From Bifidobacterium aquikefiri (GTDB lineage Bacteria > Actinomycetota > Actinomycetes > Actinomycetales > Bifidobacteriaceae), in contig NZ_MWXA01000007.1 of assembly GCF_002259795.1 (NCBI RefSeq), positions 91,887 through 155,886 on the forward strand: a stretch of DNA of 64,000 nucleotides. Direction: 5' to 3'. The position numbers and the translations under genes were made by a program. The number at the start of each line of letters is the position of its first letter. Position 1 is the first letter of the stretch. The notes under the pieces are model-generated. The model was given only the letters and a program-made list of their open reading frames with translations, made no database searches and was not told the origin of the DNA. Shown piece by piece: positions 1 through 8,946 of this stretch.

Positions 1-631
1 TGTCACCCTTGTAAATCCAAACCTTGACGCCAATGCGGCCATAGGTCGTACGGGCTTCAAAGAATCCGTAATCAATGAGTGCACGCAGAGTCTGCAGAGG
101 CACGCGGCCTTCACGATAGAACTCCGAACGGCTCATCTCAGCTCCACCAAGACGACCGGAGAGCTTGATACGGATACCCTTGGCGCCTGCACGCATGGCA
201 TCCTGCTGTGCCTTGCGCATTGCACGGCGGAAGGTCACACGATTGGTGAGCTGTTCCGCAATGCCCTGAGCGACAAGCTGAGCATCCAACGTTGCATTCT
301 TGACTTCGAAGATATTGAGCTGAACCTGTTTGCCGGTCAGCTTCTCGATCTTTGCACGAACGCGCTCTGCCTCTGCACCACGACGACCAATGACGATGCC
401 TGGACGTGCGGTGTGGATATCGACGCGAACGCGGTCACGGGTACGCTCGATGATCACGCGGGACACGCCTGCGCGCTCGAGGTCCTTGTTCATGACCTTG
501 CGAATCTTGTCATCTTCGAGAACGAAATCACGGTAACGTTCACCGGACTTGTTGGAGTCCGAGAACCACTTGCTGCGATGATCCTCGGTAATGCCGAGTC
601 GATACCCGAACGGGTTAATCTTCTGTCCCAT
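1..631 (-). CDS. rpsC: 30S ribosomal protein S3 (partial, 3' end outside window)
   Basis: Part of the small-subunit head near the mRNA entry channel. The translated sequence starts [18 protein letters not shown], typical of S3, and contains a KH-type GxxG element (VIGRRGAE) in the middle of the visible part. About 210 codons are present; the C-terminus runs off the left edge of the window. Its ATG overlaps the stop codon of rplV by one base (TAATG), so translation of the two is probably coupled. It is the last visible gene of the S10 operon, in the standard order. Confidence 0.97.
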   Translation of the reverse strand, partial: MGQKINPFGYRLGITEDHRSKWFSDSNKSGERYRDFVLEDDKIRKVMNKDLERAGVSRVIIERTRDRVRVDIHTARPGIVIGRRGAEAERVRAKIEKLTGKQVQLNIFEVKNATLDAQLVAQGIAEQLTNRVTFRRAMRKAQQDAMRAGAKGIRIKLSGRLGGAEMSRSEFYREGRVPLQTLRALIDYGFFEARTTYGRIGVKVWIYKGD

Positions 632-990
632 TATCGGGCTCCTTCCTTGTCGGCCACTACCACGGTGATATGACTGGTCCTCTTGTTGATGCGCGCTGCG
701 CGGCCCTGTGCACGTGCACGGAAACGCTTCAATGTAACGCCCTCATCAACGTAAGTCTCAGTGATCACAAGATTGTTCTCGTGGAACGCCTCGTTGGCCT
801 TATCGGCCTTGACGCGGGCATTCGCAATCGCGCTCTCCAGGGCCTTGCGAACGGGAACCGCCGCATCCTGTGGAGCGAATTTGAGAATGGTCACAGCCTC
901 ACTCGCCTGCTTGCCTCGGATGAGGTTGACCATGCGGCGAGCCTTGCGCGGCGCCACGCGTACGTGACGAGCGATTGCTTTAGCTTCCAT
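631..990 (-). CDS. rplV: 50S ribosomal protein L22
   Basis: Large-subunit protein that lines the peptide exit tunnel. The 119-residue product begins [20 protein letters not shown], the conserved L22 start, and carries the C-terminal segment [20 protein letters not shown] that forms the tunnel beta-hairpin. Length is normal. It lies 21 bases after rpsS and overlaps rpsC by one base, within the S10 operon. Confidence 0.98.
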   Translation of the reverse strand: MEAKAIARHVRVAPRKARRMVNLIRGKQASEAVTILKFAPQDAAVPVRKALESAIANARVKADKANEAFHENNLVITETYVDEGVTLKRFRARAQGRAARINKRTSHITVVVADKEGAR

Positions 991-1011
991 GTGTCTCTAC
1001 TCTTCCTCGCC

Positions 1012-1290
1012 TCAGCGGCGTACTTTCTTGTCGTCCTTCACATGCCCCTTGAAGGTGCGGGTTGGCGCAAATTCTCCGAGCTTGTGGCCAACCATTGCCT
1101 CGGTGACGAACACCGGAACATGCTTACGACCATCGTGAACAGCGAAAGTGTGTCCGATGAAATCAGGAGTGATCATCGACCTGCGTGACCACGTCTTGAT
1201 AACGTTCTTCGTACCCTTTTCGTTCTGCTCGTCGACTTTCTTCTGCAAGTGGGCGTCGACGAATGGGCCCTTCTTGATGCTTCGAGTCAT
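1012..1290 (-). CDS. rpsS: 30S ribosomal protein S19
   Basis: Small-subunit head protein contacting S13 and the A-site finger. The 92-residue product starts [15 protein letters not shown] and ends in a basic tail, and contains the conserved segment [21 protein letters not shown]. Normal length. It sits 15 bases after rplB and 21 bases before rplV. Confidence 0.98.
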   Translation of the reverse strand: MTRSIKKGPFVDAHLQKKVDEQNEKGTKNVIKTWSRRSMITPDFIGHTFAVHDGRKHVPVFVTEAMVGHKLGEFAPTRTFKGHVKDDKKVRR

Positions 1291-1305
1291 CTTTTCGACA
1301 CTCCC

Positions 1306-2136
1306 TTACTTACGGTTCTTGCCACTGGTACGACGACGAACAATCATCTTGTTCGAAGCCTTCTTAGGATGACGTGTACGAACCTCACCCTTGCCCCAAG
1401 GCGAAACCGGCGGCTTGCCACCGCGCGTACGACCACCATGTGGATGGTCTACAGGATTCATTGATTCACCACGTGTGATAGGACGCTTGCCTACCCAACG
1501 TGCACGACCGGCCTTACCCAACTCAAGGTTGGCATGATCGGAGTTACCGACCTCACCAATCGTTGCGCGGCAACGTGCATCCACGTTTCTGATTTCTCCG
1601 GATGGCATACGCAACTGAGCGAAAGCACCGTCCTTAGCAACCAGCTGAACTGCAGCACCTGCCGAACGAGCAATCTTTGCTCCACCAAGTGGACGAAGCT
1701 CGATTGCATGAACAACGGTACCTGTTGGGATATTGCGCAGAGGCAGGTTGTTGCCAGGCTTGATATCGGCCTCGGCACCGGTCTCGATGCGGTCGCCCTG
1801 GCTGATGCCTTCAGGAGCGACAATATAGCGCTTCTCACCATCAGCGAAATGCAACAGAGCAATACGAGCCGAACGATTTGGATCGTATTCGATATGCGCA
1901 ACAGTTGCTGGTACGCCATCTTTGTCCCAACGCTTGAAATCGATGAGACGATACTGGCGCTTGTGGCCGCCACCACGATGACGGCTCGTGATACGGCCGT
2001 ATGAGTTACGACCGCCAGTCTTGCTGAGTTTGCGCAGAAGCGACTTCTCAGGCGTCGAGCGCGTGATCTCGGAAAAATCCGAAACTGACGCATTGCGACG
2101 GCCCGCAGTAGTCGGCTTATATGTGCGGATAGCCAT
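1306..2136 (-). CDS. rplB: 50S ribosomal protein L2
   Basis: Core large-subunit protein needed for subunit association and peptidyl transfer. The 276-residue product shows the N-terminal OB-like segment ([19 protein letters not shown]) and the C-terminal hallmark [19 protein letters not shown], which holds the conserved histidine. Normal length. It lies between rplW and rpsS with short gaps. Confidence 0.98.
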   Translation of the reverse strand: MAIRTYKPTTAGRRNASVSDFSEITRSTPEKSLLRKLSKTGGRNSYGRITSRHRGGGHKRQYRLIDFKRWDKDGVPATVAHIEYDPNRSARIALLHFADGEKRYIVAPEGISQGDRIETGAEADIKPGNNLPLRNIPTGTVVHAIELRPLGGAKIARSAGAAVQLVAKDGAFAQLRMPSGEIRNVDARCRATIGEVGNSDHANLELGKAGRARWVGKRPITRGESMNPVDHPHGGRTRGGKPPVSPWGKGEVRTRHPKKASNKMIVRRRTSGKNRK

Positions 2137-2170
2137 AATGTAGTTCTTCCTAACTTTTGTCGGCTAGCCT

Positions 2171-2467
2171 TCAGTTGCCGAAGATATCAATCGTCTGACC
2201 TTCAGCAACGGTAACGATGGCGCGCTTTTGACCTGCACGCTGGCCGAAACCGGTGCGAGTGCGCTGCGTCTTGCCGCGACGGTTGAAGGTATTGACATTG
2301 GTTACCTTGACATTGAAGATCTGCTCAATTGCTTGCTTGATCTGAACCTTGTTGGAATTCGGGGCAACCACGAAAGTGTATTGGCCACGATCTGAATTCG
2401 CATAGCTCTTCTCGGAAACAACTGGCTTAATGATGACATCATGCAGTGGCTTGTGAATTGCTGACAT
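2171..2467 (-). CDS. rplW: 50S ribosomal protein L23
   Basis: L23 sits at the tunnel exit and docks trigger factor and SRP. The start is the ATG at 2465-2467 (MSAIHKPLHDVIIKPVVSEK), giving 98 residues, the normal size. The open frame continues upstream inside rplD, but that extension is unlike L23. The ATG lies five bases after the rplD stop, whose last codons supply the ribosome binding site (AAGGAGG region). Confidence 0.97.
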   Translation of the reverse strand: MSAIHKPLHDVIIKPVVSEKSYANSDRGQYTFVVAPNSNKVQIKQAIEQIFNVKVTNVNTFNRRGKTQRTRTGFGQRAGQKRAIVTVAEGQTIDIFGN

Positions 2468-2472
2468 GAGAA

Positions 2473-3147
2473 TCAGGCCTCCTTGGCGAGCGCGGTCTCG
2501 GAACCGGTTTTCGCAGCGATGAAGGCATCGAAGCCATCCTTGCTGAAAACGAGATCCTGAGCGGTGACCACGTCGTATGTGTTGAGCTGATCTGCGAAGA
2601 GGACATGCACGGTTGGCAGGTTCCTTACGGAAAGCCATTCGTTGACATTCTCTCGTGCCAGAACCACAGTTGTGAAACGCTGTTCGACAACTTGAAGCAG
2701 CACTGCATTCGCAGTCTTTGTGGATGGTGCATCAGAGATACCGAAATCAACAATATGCACGCGACCTGCATTTGCACGATCAGAAAGCATGTAGCGAAGT
2801 GCTGCGGCTTTCATCTTCTTTGGAGTGCGCTGTGCATAATCACGAGGCACTGGTCCGTGGACGATCGCGCCACCAGCCCATTGTGGAGAACGAATCGAAC
2901 CCTGACGAGCACGACCGGTTCCCTTCTGCTTCCATGGCTTGCGACCACCACCGGAAACGGTGGAGCGAGTCTTGACCGAATGCGTGCCCTGACGAGCAGC
3001 CGCAAGCTGGGCCACGACTACCTGGTGCACCAGTGGGATGTGATTTTGAATATCTTCAGATGAAATTCCGAACAGGTCCTCGGGTGCTTCCACAGAAGAA
3101 GTGGTCTTGCCCGAACCATCGGTAACGTTCAGAGAAATGTTAGCCAT
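2473..3147 (-). CDS. rplD: 50S ribosomal protein L4
   Basis: L4 contacts the exit tunnel and in some bacteria also represses its own S10 operon. The 224-residue product has the conserved loop GGGRKPWKQKGTGRARQGS, followed by RSPQWAGGAIVHGPVPRDY. It follows rplC by four bases. Any autoregulation in this organism would act on the leader upstream of rpsJ; that is inference. Confidence 0.98.
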   Translation of the reverse strand: MANISLNVTDGSGKTTSSVEAPEDLFGISSEDIQNHIPLVHQVVVAQLAAARQGTHSVKTRSTVSGGGRKPWKQKGTGRARQGSIRSPQWAGGAIVHGPVPRDYAQRTPKKMKAAALRYMLSDRANAGRVHIVDFGISDAPSTKTANAVLLQVVEQRFTTVVLARENVNEWLSVRNLPTVHVLFADQLNTYDVVTAQDLVFSKDGFDAFIAAKTGSETALAKEA

Positions 3148-3151
3148 GATT

Positions 3152-3805
3152 TCAGGCTCCCTTCACTGCGGAACGAACGAGAACGATGCTGCCCTTTGGC
3201 CCTGGAACAGCGCCCTTGACGGCGATGACTCCATTGGCTGAATCTGCGGAAACGATTGTCAGATTCAACGTCGTTGCGGTCTCATTGCCCATGCGGCCAG
3301 CCATGTGCTTGCCCTTGAGAATGCGGCCTGGAGTGGCGCATGCGCCAACTGAACCTGGACGACGTTCGTTTTTGTGTGAACCGTGGGTACGACGATAGGA
3401 CTTGAAGCCCCAACGCTTGATGGTTCCTGCGAAGCCCTTGCCCTTGCTGGTGCCTGTGACATCAACCTGAGCGCCTTCGGGAAGCAGTTCCACGGTCAGC
3501 TCCTGACCTGGCTTGTAGTTTTCGGCGTCCTCGGTGCGAACCTCAACGAGGTGGCGACGAGGAGTGACACCGGCCTTGGCAAAATGGCCAGCGAGTGGCT
3601 TGGTCACCTTGAGTGGGTCGATCTGTCCGTAACCGATCTGGACGGCATGATAGCCGTCAGACGCTTCGGTCTTGACAGCGGTGACAACATTGGTGGAGAC
3701 GTCCACCAGAGTCACTGGAACGAAGAAGCCGTTCTCGTCCCAGACTTGCGACATACCTAGCTTCTTGCCAAGTAGCGCAGTGCGATGTGCTTGCTGTGCA
3801 GTCAT
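3152..3805 (-). CDS. rplC: 50S ribosomal protein L3
   Basis: Early assembly protein of the large subunit. The start is set at the ATG at 3803-3805 ([20 protein letters not shown]), preceded by a strong GGAGG at suitable spacing; this gives 217 residues. A 14-codon upstream extension is open but matches no L3 N-terminus. The signature [20 protein letters not shown] is present. It follows rpsJ by 16 bases. Confidence 0.97.
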   Translation of the reverse strand: MTAQQAHRTALLGKKLGMSQVWDENGFFVPVTLVDVSTNVVTAVKTEASDGYHAVQIGYGQIDPLKVTKPLAGHFAKAGVTPRRHLVEVRTEDAENYKPGQELTVELLPEGAQVDVTGTSKGKGFAGTIKRWGFKSYRRTHGSHKNERRPGSVGACATPGRILKGKHMAGRMGNETATTLNLTIVSADSANGVIAVKGAVPGPKGSIVLVRSAVKGA

Positions 3806-3821
3806 AACGGTTCCCTCCCCC

Positions 3822-4130
3822 CTAGAGCTTGATCTCGATATTGACATCTGCGGGCAGGTCGATATGCATCAATGAATCCACAGCCTTAGGTGTGGGATCA
3901 ACGATATCGATGAGACGCTTATGTGTGCGCATCTCAAAGTGCTCACGAGAATCCTTGTATTTATGAGGAGAACGGATGACACAGAATACGTTCTTCTCTG
4001 TCGGCAGAGGAACTGGGCCAACAACTGTTGCACCCGCATTCGTCACTGTCTCGACAATTTTCTTCGCCGACTGGTCGATGACCTCATGGTCATAGGACTT
4101 AAGCCTGATGCGGATTTTCTGTCCCGCCAT
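3822..4130 (-). CDS. rpsJ: 30S ribosomal protein S10
   Basis: First gene of the operon; S10 is also NusE in antitermination complexes. The start is the ATG at 4128-4130 ([19 protein letters not shown]), giving the standard 102 residues. An open extension of 73 codons upstream is not S10-like and would run over the leader and hairpin. The leader between promoter and ATG is about 150 nt. Confidence 0.97.
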   Translation of the reverse strand: MAGQKIRIRLKSYDHEVIDQSAKKIVETVTNAGATVVGPVPLPTEKNVFCVIRSPHKYKDSREHFEMRTHKRLIDIVDPTPKAVDSLMHIDLPADVNIEIKL

Positions 4131-4244
4131 TGCCTTCCGCCCTTTCTTGCGATTGATTCTGATTAACAACCTATCTACGGGCACTGAAGGCAGGCAAACT
4201 GAGGCAAACTCAGCCGAGCCAAACCACATCAATGCGTGACCATG

Positions 4245-4268
4245 CAACAACCGCTTTCGCGACTGTTG
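4245..4268 (-). promoter_or_regulatory. Hairpin in S10 operon leader, 10-bp stem with GAAA loop
   Basis: Read on the minus strand, CAACAGTCGC and GCGGTTGTTG pair over 10 positions (8 Watson-Crick, 2 G-T) and close a GAAA tetraloop of the GNRA type. No T-run follows, so it is not a simple terminator. It lies about 20 nt after the predicted -10 box and about 115 nt before the rpsJ ATG. Ribosomal operon leaders are often bound by a protein encoded in the operon (L4 in Escherichia coli); that role here is inference. Confidence 0.55.
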
Positions 4269-4287
4269 TGCCACGCTCGCTTTTTTA

Positions 4288-4316
4288 ATTACAAAGTGCG
4301 AGCCCAAAACAGGCAA
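4288..4316 (-). promoter_or_regulatory. Predicted promoter of the S10 operon
   Basis: On the minus strand TTGCCT (4311-4316) and TGTAAT (4288-4293) are separated by exactly 17 bases, a good sigma-A type match, placed upstream of the hairpin leader and rpsJ. No other match as good was seen between this point and the gene. Confidence 0.6.
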
Positions 4317-4510
4317 CTGCTCTATTAAAGCACAAGGTGCCCCTGACATAAACCGGGCGTGTCGCCGAGCCGCCGAGCGAACAGCCCGGTGAGCTGTTCA
4401 TAGGCGAGGTGAGCAACCGCTAAGGTTGCGAAGATTGTGCGAAGCGCAATAATCAGCGAGGAAACCGCCCACCCCGCCAGCCAGACATCACCGTCATCCC
4501 GACCCCACTT

Positions 4511-4600
4511 CGTCATCCCGAGCGTAGTCGAGGGATCTCCACTCTTGACGGACTGTAGGGTGAGATCTCTCGACTCCGCTACGCTACGCTCGAGATGACA
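4511..4600. repeat. REP-like intergenic palindrome
   Basis: The left arm (starting CGTCATCCCGAGCGTAGTCG) and the right arm (ending ACGCTCGAGATGACA) are inverted copies of about 30 bases around a loop of about 25 bases. Decayed half-arms (CTACGCTCGAGATGACA-like) follow to about 4690. The same design occurs at 10305-10452. Its position behind the S10 promoter region and before leuB suggests a mobile intergenic palindrome with no coding role. Confidence 0.7.
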
Positions 4601-4690
4601 GAAGAGTAGGAACTACGCTCGAGAGGACTGGGGGACGGGAGCTACGCTCGAGATGACAAGGGAGTGGAAGTTATGCTCGAGAAAACAGGA

Positions 4691-4771
4691 AAAATGCAAG
4701 CACCTGACACAACCAAGTAAAACGCAAGCACCTGATACGACCGGGTAAAATGCAAGCACCTGACGACCGGG
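4691..4771. repeat. Tandem repeat, 28-bp unit, three copies
   Basis: Three near-identical units at 4691-4718, 4719-4746 and 4747-4771, each containing AAAATGCAAGCACCTGA or a one-base variant. The rest of the 4131-4901 gap (apart from the S10 leader and the REP-like palindrome) shows no gene. Confidence 0.75.
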
Positions 4772-4901
4772 GAGGAAAGCAAGCTTTTCGAGTTTTGTTG
4801 CCTTTTTTTGGATGACTACCGCAATTCCTGCATCATTTTGGTCAGATATCTTAGTGAATTCGGTACTTATACTTCAAAAGTCAACCAAACTCGATATTGC
4901 G

Positions 4902-5957
4902 TCACAACCTCGCCAGAATATCGGCTCCAACTTCAGCTGTAGAACGTTTAGCGGCGGCCAATTCCTTGATATCTGCCTCCACTGCCGCTTCGATGCGGTC
5001 TGCGGGCTCGTCAATTCCCAAGTGGCGTAGCATCAGAGCCGTTGAGAGGATTGCTGCCGTAGGATTCGCGATGCCTTTGCCCGCAATGTCTGGAGCGGAT
5101 CCATGGATTGGCTCGAACATTGATGGGTATTCATTGCTGGCATTGATGTTGCCTGATGCCGAGTATCCTACTCCCCCTACGACTGCGCCGGCTTCATCGG
5201 TAAGAATGTCACCGAAGAGATTATCTGTCAGGATCACATCGAAACGGCTTGGATCAGTAACGATAAATATGGTCGCCGCATCAACATGCTGATAGTCGGT
5301 CGTAACCTCGGGAAATTCCCTTGCAACGGCATTGACGATTCTTTGCCACATATCGCCGGCATTCGTGAGCACATTCTTCTTGTGCACCAGCGTCACATGC
5401 CTACGACGCTTCATCGCGAGCGCGAATGCGTATCGAACCACGCGTTCAACGCCGAATGCAGTATTAATGGACACTTCGGTCGCGACTTCGTGCGGGGTTC
5501 CTCGGCGAATAGCGCCACCGGCTCCAACGTAGAGTCCTTCCGTACCTTCGCGAACGACGACGAAATCGATCTTTCCCGGGTTGGCAAGCGGCGACTTCAC
5601 TCCGTCATAGAGTCTAGATGGGCGAAGATTGATATATTGATCAAGCGCAAAACGAAGTTTCAGCAACAGGCCGCGCTCGATGATTCCCGCCTTGATGCGA
5701 GGATCACCAACGGCTCCAAGAAGAATGGCGTCCTTCGTCTTGATGCGTTCAAGCTCGTCGTCCGGCAGCGTAGATCCGTCACGAAGATATCGTTCTGCAC
5801 CCAGATCGAAGGTCTCGTAATTGAAGTTCACGAGACCTTCGGTTGCTTTCTCCAGAACTGCCTGAGCTGGCGGGACAATTTCCTTGCCAATGCCATCGCC
5901 CGGAATGACGGCGATATTATATGTGCGATTTGATGCTTGTTCTGTGCTGTGAGTCAT
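4902..5957 (-). CDS. leuB: 3-isopropylmalate dehydrogenase
   Basis: Oxidises and decarboxylates 3-isopropylmalate with NAD in leucine synthesis. The 351-residue product has the N-terminal [15 protein letters not shown] motif of the isocitrate/isopropylmalate dehydrogenase family, and downstream [20 protein letters not shown] and the nucleotide-binding region [18 protein letters not shown]. The [12 protein letters not shown] stretch favours NAD-linked LeuB over NADP-linked isocitrate dehydrogenase. It stands alone; no leuA, leuC or leuD lies next to it, and no T-box or leader peptide is evident upstream. Confidence 0.93.
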   Translation of the reverse strand: MTHSTEQASNRTYNIAVIPGDGIGKEIVPPAQAVLEKATEGLVNFNYETFDLGAERYLRDGSTLPDDELERIKTKDAILLGAVGDPRIKAGIIERGLLLKLRFALDQYINLRPSRLYDGVKSPLANPGKIDFVVVREGTEGLYVGAGGAIRRGTPHEVATEVSINTAFGVERVVRYAFALAMKRRRHVTLVHKKNVLTNAGDMWQRIVNAVAREFPEVTTDYQHVDAATIFIVTDPSRFDVILTDNLFGDILTDEAGAVVGGVGYSASGNINASNEYPSMFEPIHGSAPDIAGKGIANPTAAILSTALMLRHLGIDEPADRIEAAVEADIKELAAAKRSTAEVGADILARL

Positions 5958-6205
5958 GTCTCATGACAATAGGCAGAATTATGCGCTGAGCAATGACGCA
6001 GTCCGAGTATTGGACATATCAGTCCCACATTGCGGTATGCGTGCGGCAGGGAGCGGGCAATCGCAACTGGCATTCACAACGATGAGCGCTGCGATGACCT
6101 TGACGGGACAGGCAGTGGTGAAGGTGGCTGGGCTGTGACCGCTACGGTGAAGTCGGCGACAATCTCCGCGAGGACATGCTATAGCCATAGCCATAGCTGA
6201 CCGCG

Positions 6206-8692
6206 TCACATTGAAATGCCAGGTGCGCAGCCCATAATCGACAGACACCATGCCGTTTCGAAGCAGAGTTCCTCCCACTGCTTGTATCTTCCGGTGGTGC
6301 CGCCGTGACCGGCTTCGACCTCGATTTTTATGCAAACCTTTGCGCCGACTTCCGGCTCGCTCAGCCGTGCCGCCCATTTCAGCGGTTCGACATAGAGAAC
6401 GCGGGTATCGTTCATGGAAGTCGTGATAAAGATCTGCGGGAAATGAGCCGTTCCGAAACGTTTCACGCGTTCCTCGGCGGTGGGCACATTCTCATATGGT
6501 GAATATGATCTCATATATTGATACACATCGGGATTGTGCAGCGGGTCTCCCCACTCATCCCATTCCGTGACGGTCAACGGCAGACTCGGATCCAGGATCG
6601 AGGTCAGGGCGTCAACGAATGGTACGTCCGCCTCGATGCCCGCATAGAGTTGCGGGGCCATATTCGCAATCGCCCCCATGAGCAGCCCGCCTGCGGAGCC
6701 GCCATTCGCCACCGTTCGATCAGGATCGGCGAAACCGGCTCTCTGCAAGGCTGCTGTCGCATCGATGAAGTCCTCGAAGGTGTGCTTCTTATTGAGTCTG
6801 CGACCTTGCTCGTACCAAGCCCTTCCCATTTCGCCGCCACCGCGCACATGTGGGAGCGCATAGAGCACGCCGCGATCGAGCATGCTGAGCCGGGCGACCG
6901 AGAACCCAGGATCCGAGCTGATTTCATAGGCGCCATAGCCCGTGATGAACATCGGGGATAGTGCTGAAGACGGTTCTGAAGATGGAACGGCGGATGGAAC
7001 CGCATCGCGCGCGTCGGCATCGCCGGTCTCAGCGGTATCGCCGATCTCAGCAGTTTCCGTTGTTCGGATATCCGTAAGCAGAACATCCGTCATACCGCGA
7101 TGACCGAATGCATCAAGGGCAGGTGCCATTCCCCTCTTCCACAACAGCGAGACCGGAATGCGAGCTGAGTCTCGCGCCTCAACCCAGACTTGGCATTCTG
7201 CATAGTCGTCGGGATTGAAATTGCCCATGACCTTCGCGCGTTTCAGGAGCACATCGCTCCCCGTTGCAGGGTCAAGTTCATGAAGTTCTGCAGGATTGGT
7301 GAAACTCGAGAACGAGTAGCGCAGACGGGGAACCTCATATGATGGATTGCCTGCTGTTCCAATCGAGAATAGAGCTTCACCCCGGGCGTCACCTCCCACA
7401 GGCTGAGGGATTATTTCCTTGAAATCCCAAGGCCTTTGCGCACGATAGTCCTCAATGGCCTGCTGCTTTGTTATGACCGCGAGATGCGTCAGGCTATTGG
7501 AGCGATAGCCCAGCGTGATGAAATGCTCATGGATATCAAGGCTCTCAATATTGAGGCCGCGCGCACCTTGCAAAATCTTCGGATTCTGCGGGTTTGAGTC
7601 CGGTGTATCAATCGGCAGGGTGGCCTGGCTGCCGCCATGCTCGCAACCATACTTGCTTCCCGCTGCAATGCACACTCCCTCGTTGAGCTGATATGGGGGT
7701 TTGTGGCTGCGCATGTCGATGATGTTGATTTGAAAATTCGGGTTCGTGACATTGTGGCATACCACCGCTATCGGGATGTCAGAGCCATCGTCGGCCGCTT
7801 TCTCGAAGCACGAGAAGCTGACATCATATTCGATGCCCTCATGCCTTGGAATGAAGGGGACGAAATCGCCCTCTGGAGTATCGATGGGAAGCATCAGCAC
7901 TTCGCTGGTGGTTTTCGAACTGGTGCCGATGATGATATGACGCTCGTCGAAACTCAGGCCAACACCGACCCAGAAACGTTCGTCGTCTTCGTGCCAGACG
8001 CGGATATCCTCGCTTGTCGCACTGCCCACGCGGTGCCGCCACACCGAATCGGGACGCCATGCGTCATCCACGGTCACGTAGAAGACCCATGCTCCGTCAG
8101 GGGTGATGAGTCCTCCGGCCGACACCTGAGATATCTTTTCCGGCAGATCGCGCCCGGTTTTCAGATCCCTGATGAATAGGTCGTAGCGTTCGTTGCCTGT
8201 GATATCGACGCCATAGAGCAACCAGCGACCATCATTGCTCATGCTCATTCCGCCAATGCGGAAGAAATCATGGCCTTTGGACTCTGCATTGCTGTCGAAG
8301 ACGATCTCTTCGCCTGGCAGGGAGCCGGGTTCTCCTTCTTCGTTGATCGTCGGAACGTTCCAGTCGCCGTCGCTGGCTATCGGAATCCGGCATTGGACCG
8401 CGTATTGTTGACCTTCGCGGGTTCGTGCAAAATACCAATAACCGTGTGAACGCAGCGGCACGGACATGTCAGTTTCCTGAATGCGGGATTTCAACTCATC
8501 GAAGAGTTCCTTGCGAGTGGATTCCAATGGTTTCATCACGGCTTGGCAGTACTCGTTTTCCGCCGAAACAAAGGATTGCGTGGCTTCAGCTTCTTTGTCT
8601 TTCATCCAGGCGTAATTGTCAACGAAATTTCCTCTCCCAGCGGTGCGAGTAGAAGGAGATTTTGGCGCGATGGGCCTCGAAAATTCACTCAT
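6206..8692 (-). CDS. Oligopeptidase B-like prolyl oligopeptidase family peptidase (S9A)
   Basis: Cytoplasmic serine peptidase that cleaves short peptides, probably after basic residues if it is a true oligopeptidase B. The 828-residue product has an N-terminal propeller part starting APKSPSTRTAGRGNFVDNYAW and a C-terminal alpha/beta hydrolase domain. Visible catalytic elements are GGSAGGLLMG (nucleophile Ser), NDTRVLYVEPLKW (Asp) and AGHGGTTGRYKQW (His). It is somewhat longer than usual because of an Ala/Ser/Asp-rich insertion before the catalytic domain. The transcript may be leaderless: TATAAT lies eight bases before the ATG. Confidence 0.92.
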   Translation of the reverse strand: MSEFSRPIAPKSPSTRTAGRGNFVDNYAWMKDKEAEATQSFVSAENEYCQAVMKPLESTRKELFDELKSRIQETDMSVPLRSHGYWYFARTREGQQYAVQCRIPIASDGDWNVPTINEEGEPGSLPGEEIVFDSNAESKGHDFFRIGGMSMSNDGRWLLYGVDITGNERYDLFIRDLKTGRDLPEKISQVSAGGLITPDGAWVFYVTVDDAWRPDSVWRHRVGSATSEDIRVWHEDDERFWVGVGLSFDERHIIIGTSSKTTSEVLMLPIDTPEGDFVPFIPRHEGIEYDVSFSCFEKAADDGSDIPIAVVCHNVTNPNFQINIIDMRSHKPPYQLNEGVCIAAGSKYGCEHGGSQATLPIDTPDSNPQNPKILQGARGLNIESLDIHEHFITLGYRSNSLTHLAVITKQQAIEDYRAQRPWDFKEIIPQPVGGDARGEALFSIGTAGNPSYEVPRLRYSFSSFTNPAELHELDPATGSDVLLKRAKVMGNFNPDDYAECQVWVEARDSARIPVSLLWKRGMAPALDAFGHRGMTDVLLTDIRTTETAEIGDTAETGDADARDAVPSAVPSSEPSSALSPMFITGYGAYEISSDPGFSVARLSMLDRGVLYALPHVRGGGEMGRAWYEQGRRLNKKHTFEDFIDATAALQRAGFADPDRTVANGGSAGGLLMGAIANMAPQLYAGIEADVPFVDALTSILDPSLPLTVTEWDEWGDPLHNPDVYQYMRSYSPYENVPTAEERVKRFGTAHFPQIFITTSMNDTRVLYVEPLKWAARLSEPEVGAKVCIKIEVEAGHGGTTGRYKQWEELCFETAWCLSIMGCAPGISM

Positions 8693-8700
8693 GAGGGTCG

Positions 8701-8726
8701 ATTATAAGCTGGCATTCCAAGTTTTG
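8701..8726 (-). promoter_or_regulatory. Predicted leaderless promoter of the S9 peptidase, -35 inside a repeat
   Basis: On the minus strand a perfect TATAAT (8701-8706) ends eight bases before the ATG at 8690-8692, so transcription would start at or next to the A of the start codon. No Shine-Dalgarno sequence is present. The best -35 candidate, TTCGCA about 18 bases upstream, lies in the arm of the palindromic element at 8711-8830. Confidence 0.45.
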
Positions 8727-8830
8727 CGAACTTCCCAAGGCATATGGCATTAATTTTGGCTGAATGGCACGTGATTTCAACGATTGCAGGCACTTTATGC
8801 TTTGGAAAGTTCGCAAAACTTGAAAGTTCG
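8711..8830. repeat. Palindromic intergenic element, family I, copy 1
   Basis: The left arm at 8719-8744 (starts AAGTTTTGCGAACTT) and the right arm at 8796-8821 are inverted copies agreeing at 24 of 26 positions, separated by about 50 bases. The arm consensus recurs at 38693-38811 and, in shorter form, at 48756-48863. Confidence 0.65.
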
Positions 8831-8941
8831 ATTATTTTGCGGCCTCTTTTGAGAAAAACCCGAGTATCAGCCCAAATTGGTGACGCCATTCCAACGTTTT
8901 TGGAACTATGATTTTGAAACCAGGCCGCAAAAAAACAAAAT
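8831..8941. repeat. Palindromic intergenic element, family II, copy 1
   Basis: Begins ATTATTTTGCGGCCT and ends in AGGCCGCAAAA, giving an 11-bp perfect inverted end pair. Placed beside the reverse complement of 28068-28172 it aligns without gaps for about 68 bases with shared blocks CGAGTAT, GGTG and CAAC at equal spacing, then TTTGAAAC and AGGC. It directly abuts the family I element and the stop codon of the next gene. Confidence 0.6.
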
Positions 8942-8946
8942 GCCTC

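Noticed and set aside
670..1188. 172-codon plus-strand ORF opposite rplV and rpsS
   Set aside because: It is the antisense shadow of two certain ribosomal genes and has no protein-like features. The same holds for long ORFs opposite rplB, rplC, leuB, the S9 peptidase, ggt, the MFS gene and pgi.
2468..2638. N-terminal extension of the rplW frame
   Set aside because: It lies inside rplD, is unlike L23, and the ATG at 2467 has a proper binding site. The similar long extensions of rpsJ, rplC, ggt, pgi and the sensor kinase were cut for the same reason.
5958..6205. Small gene between leuB and the S9 peptidase
   Set aside because: Open frames here lack a binding site and any recognisable protein features; the 248 bases appear to be spacer only.
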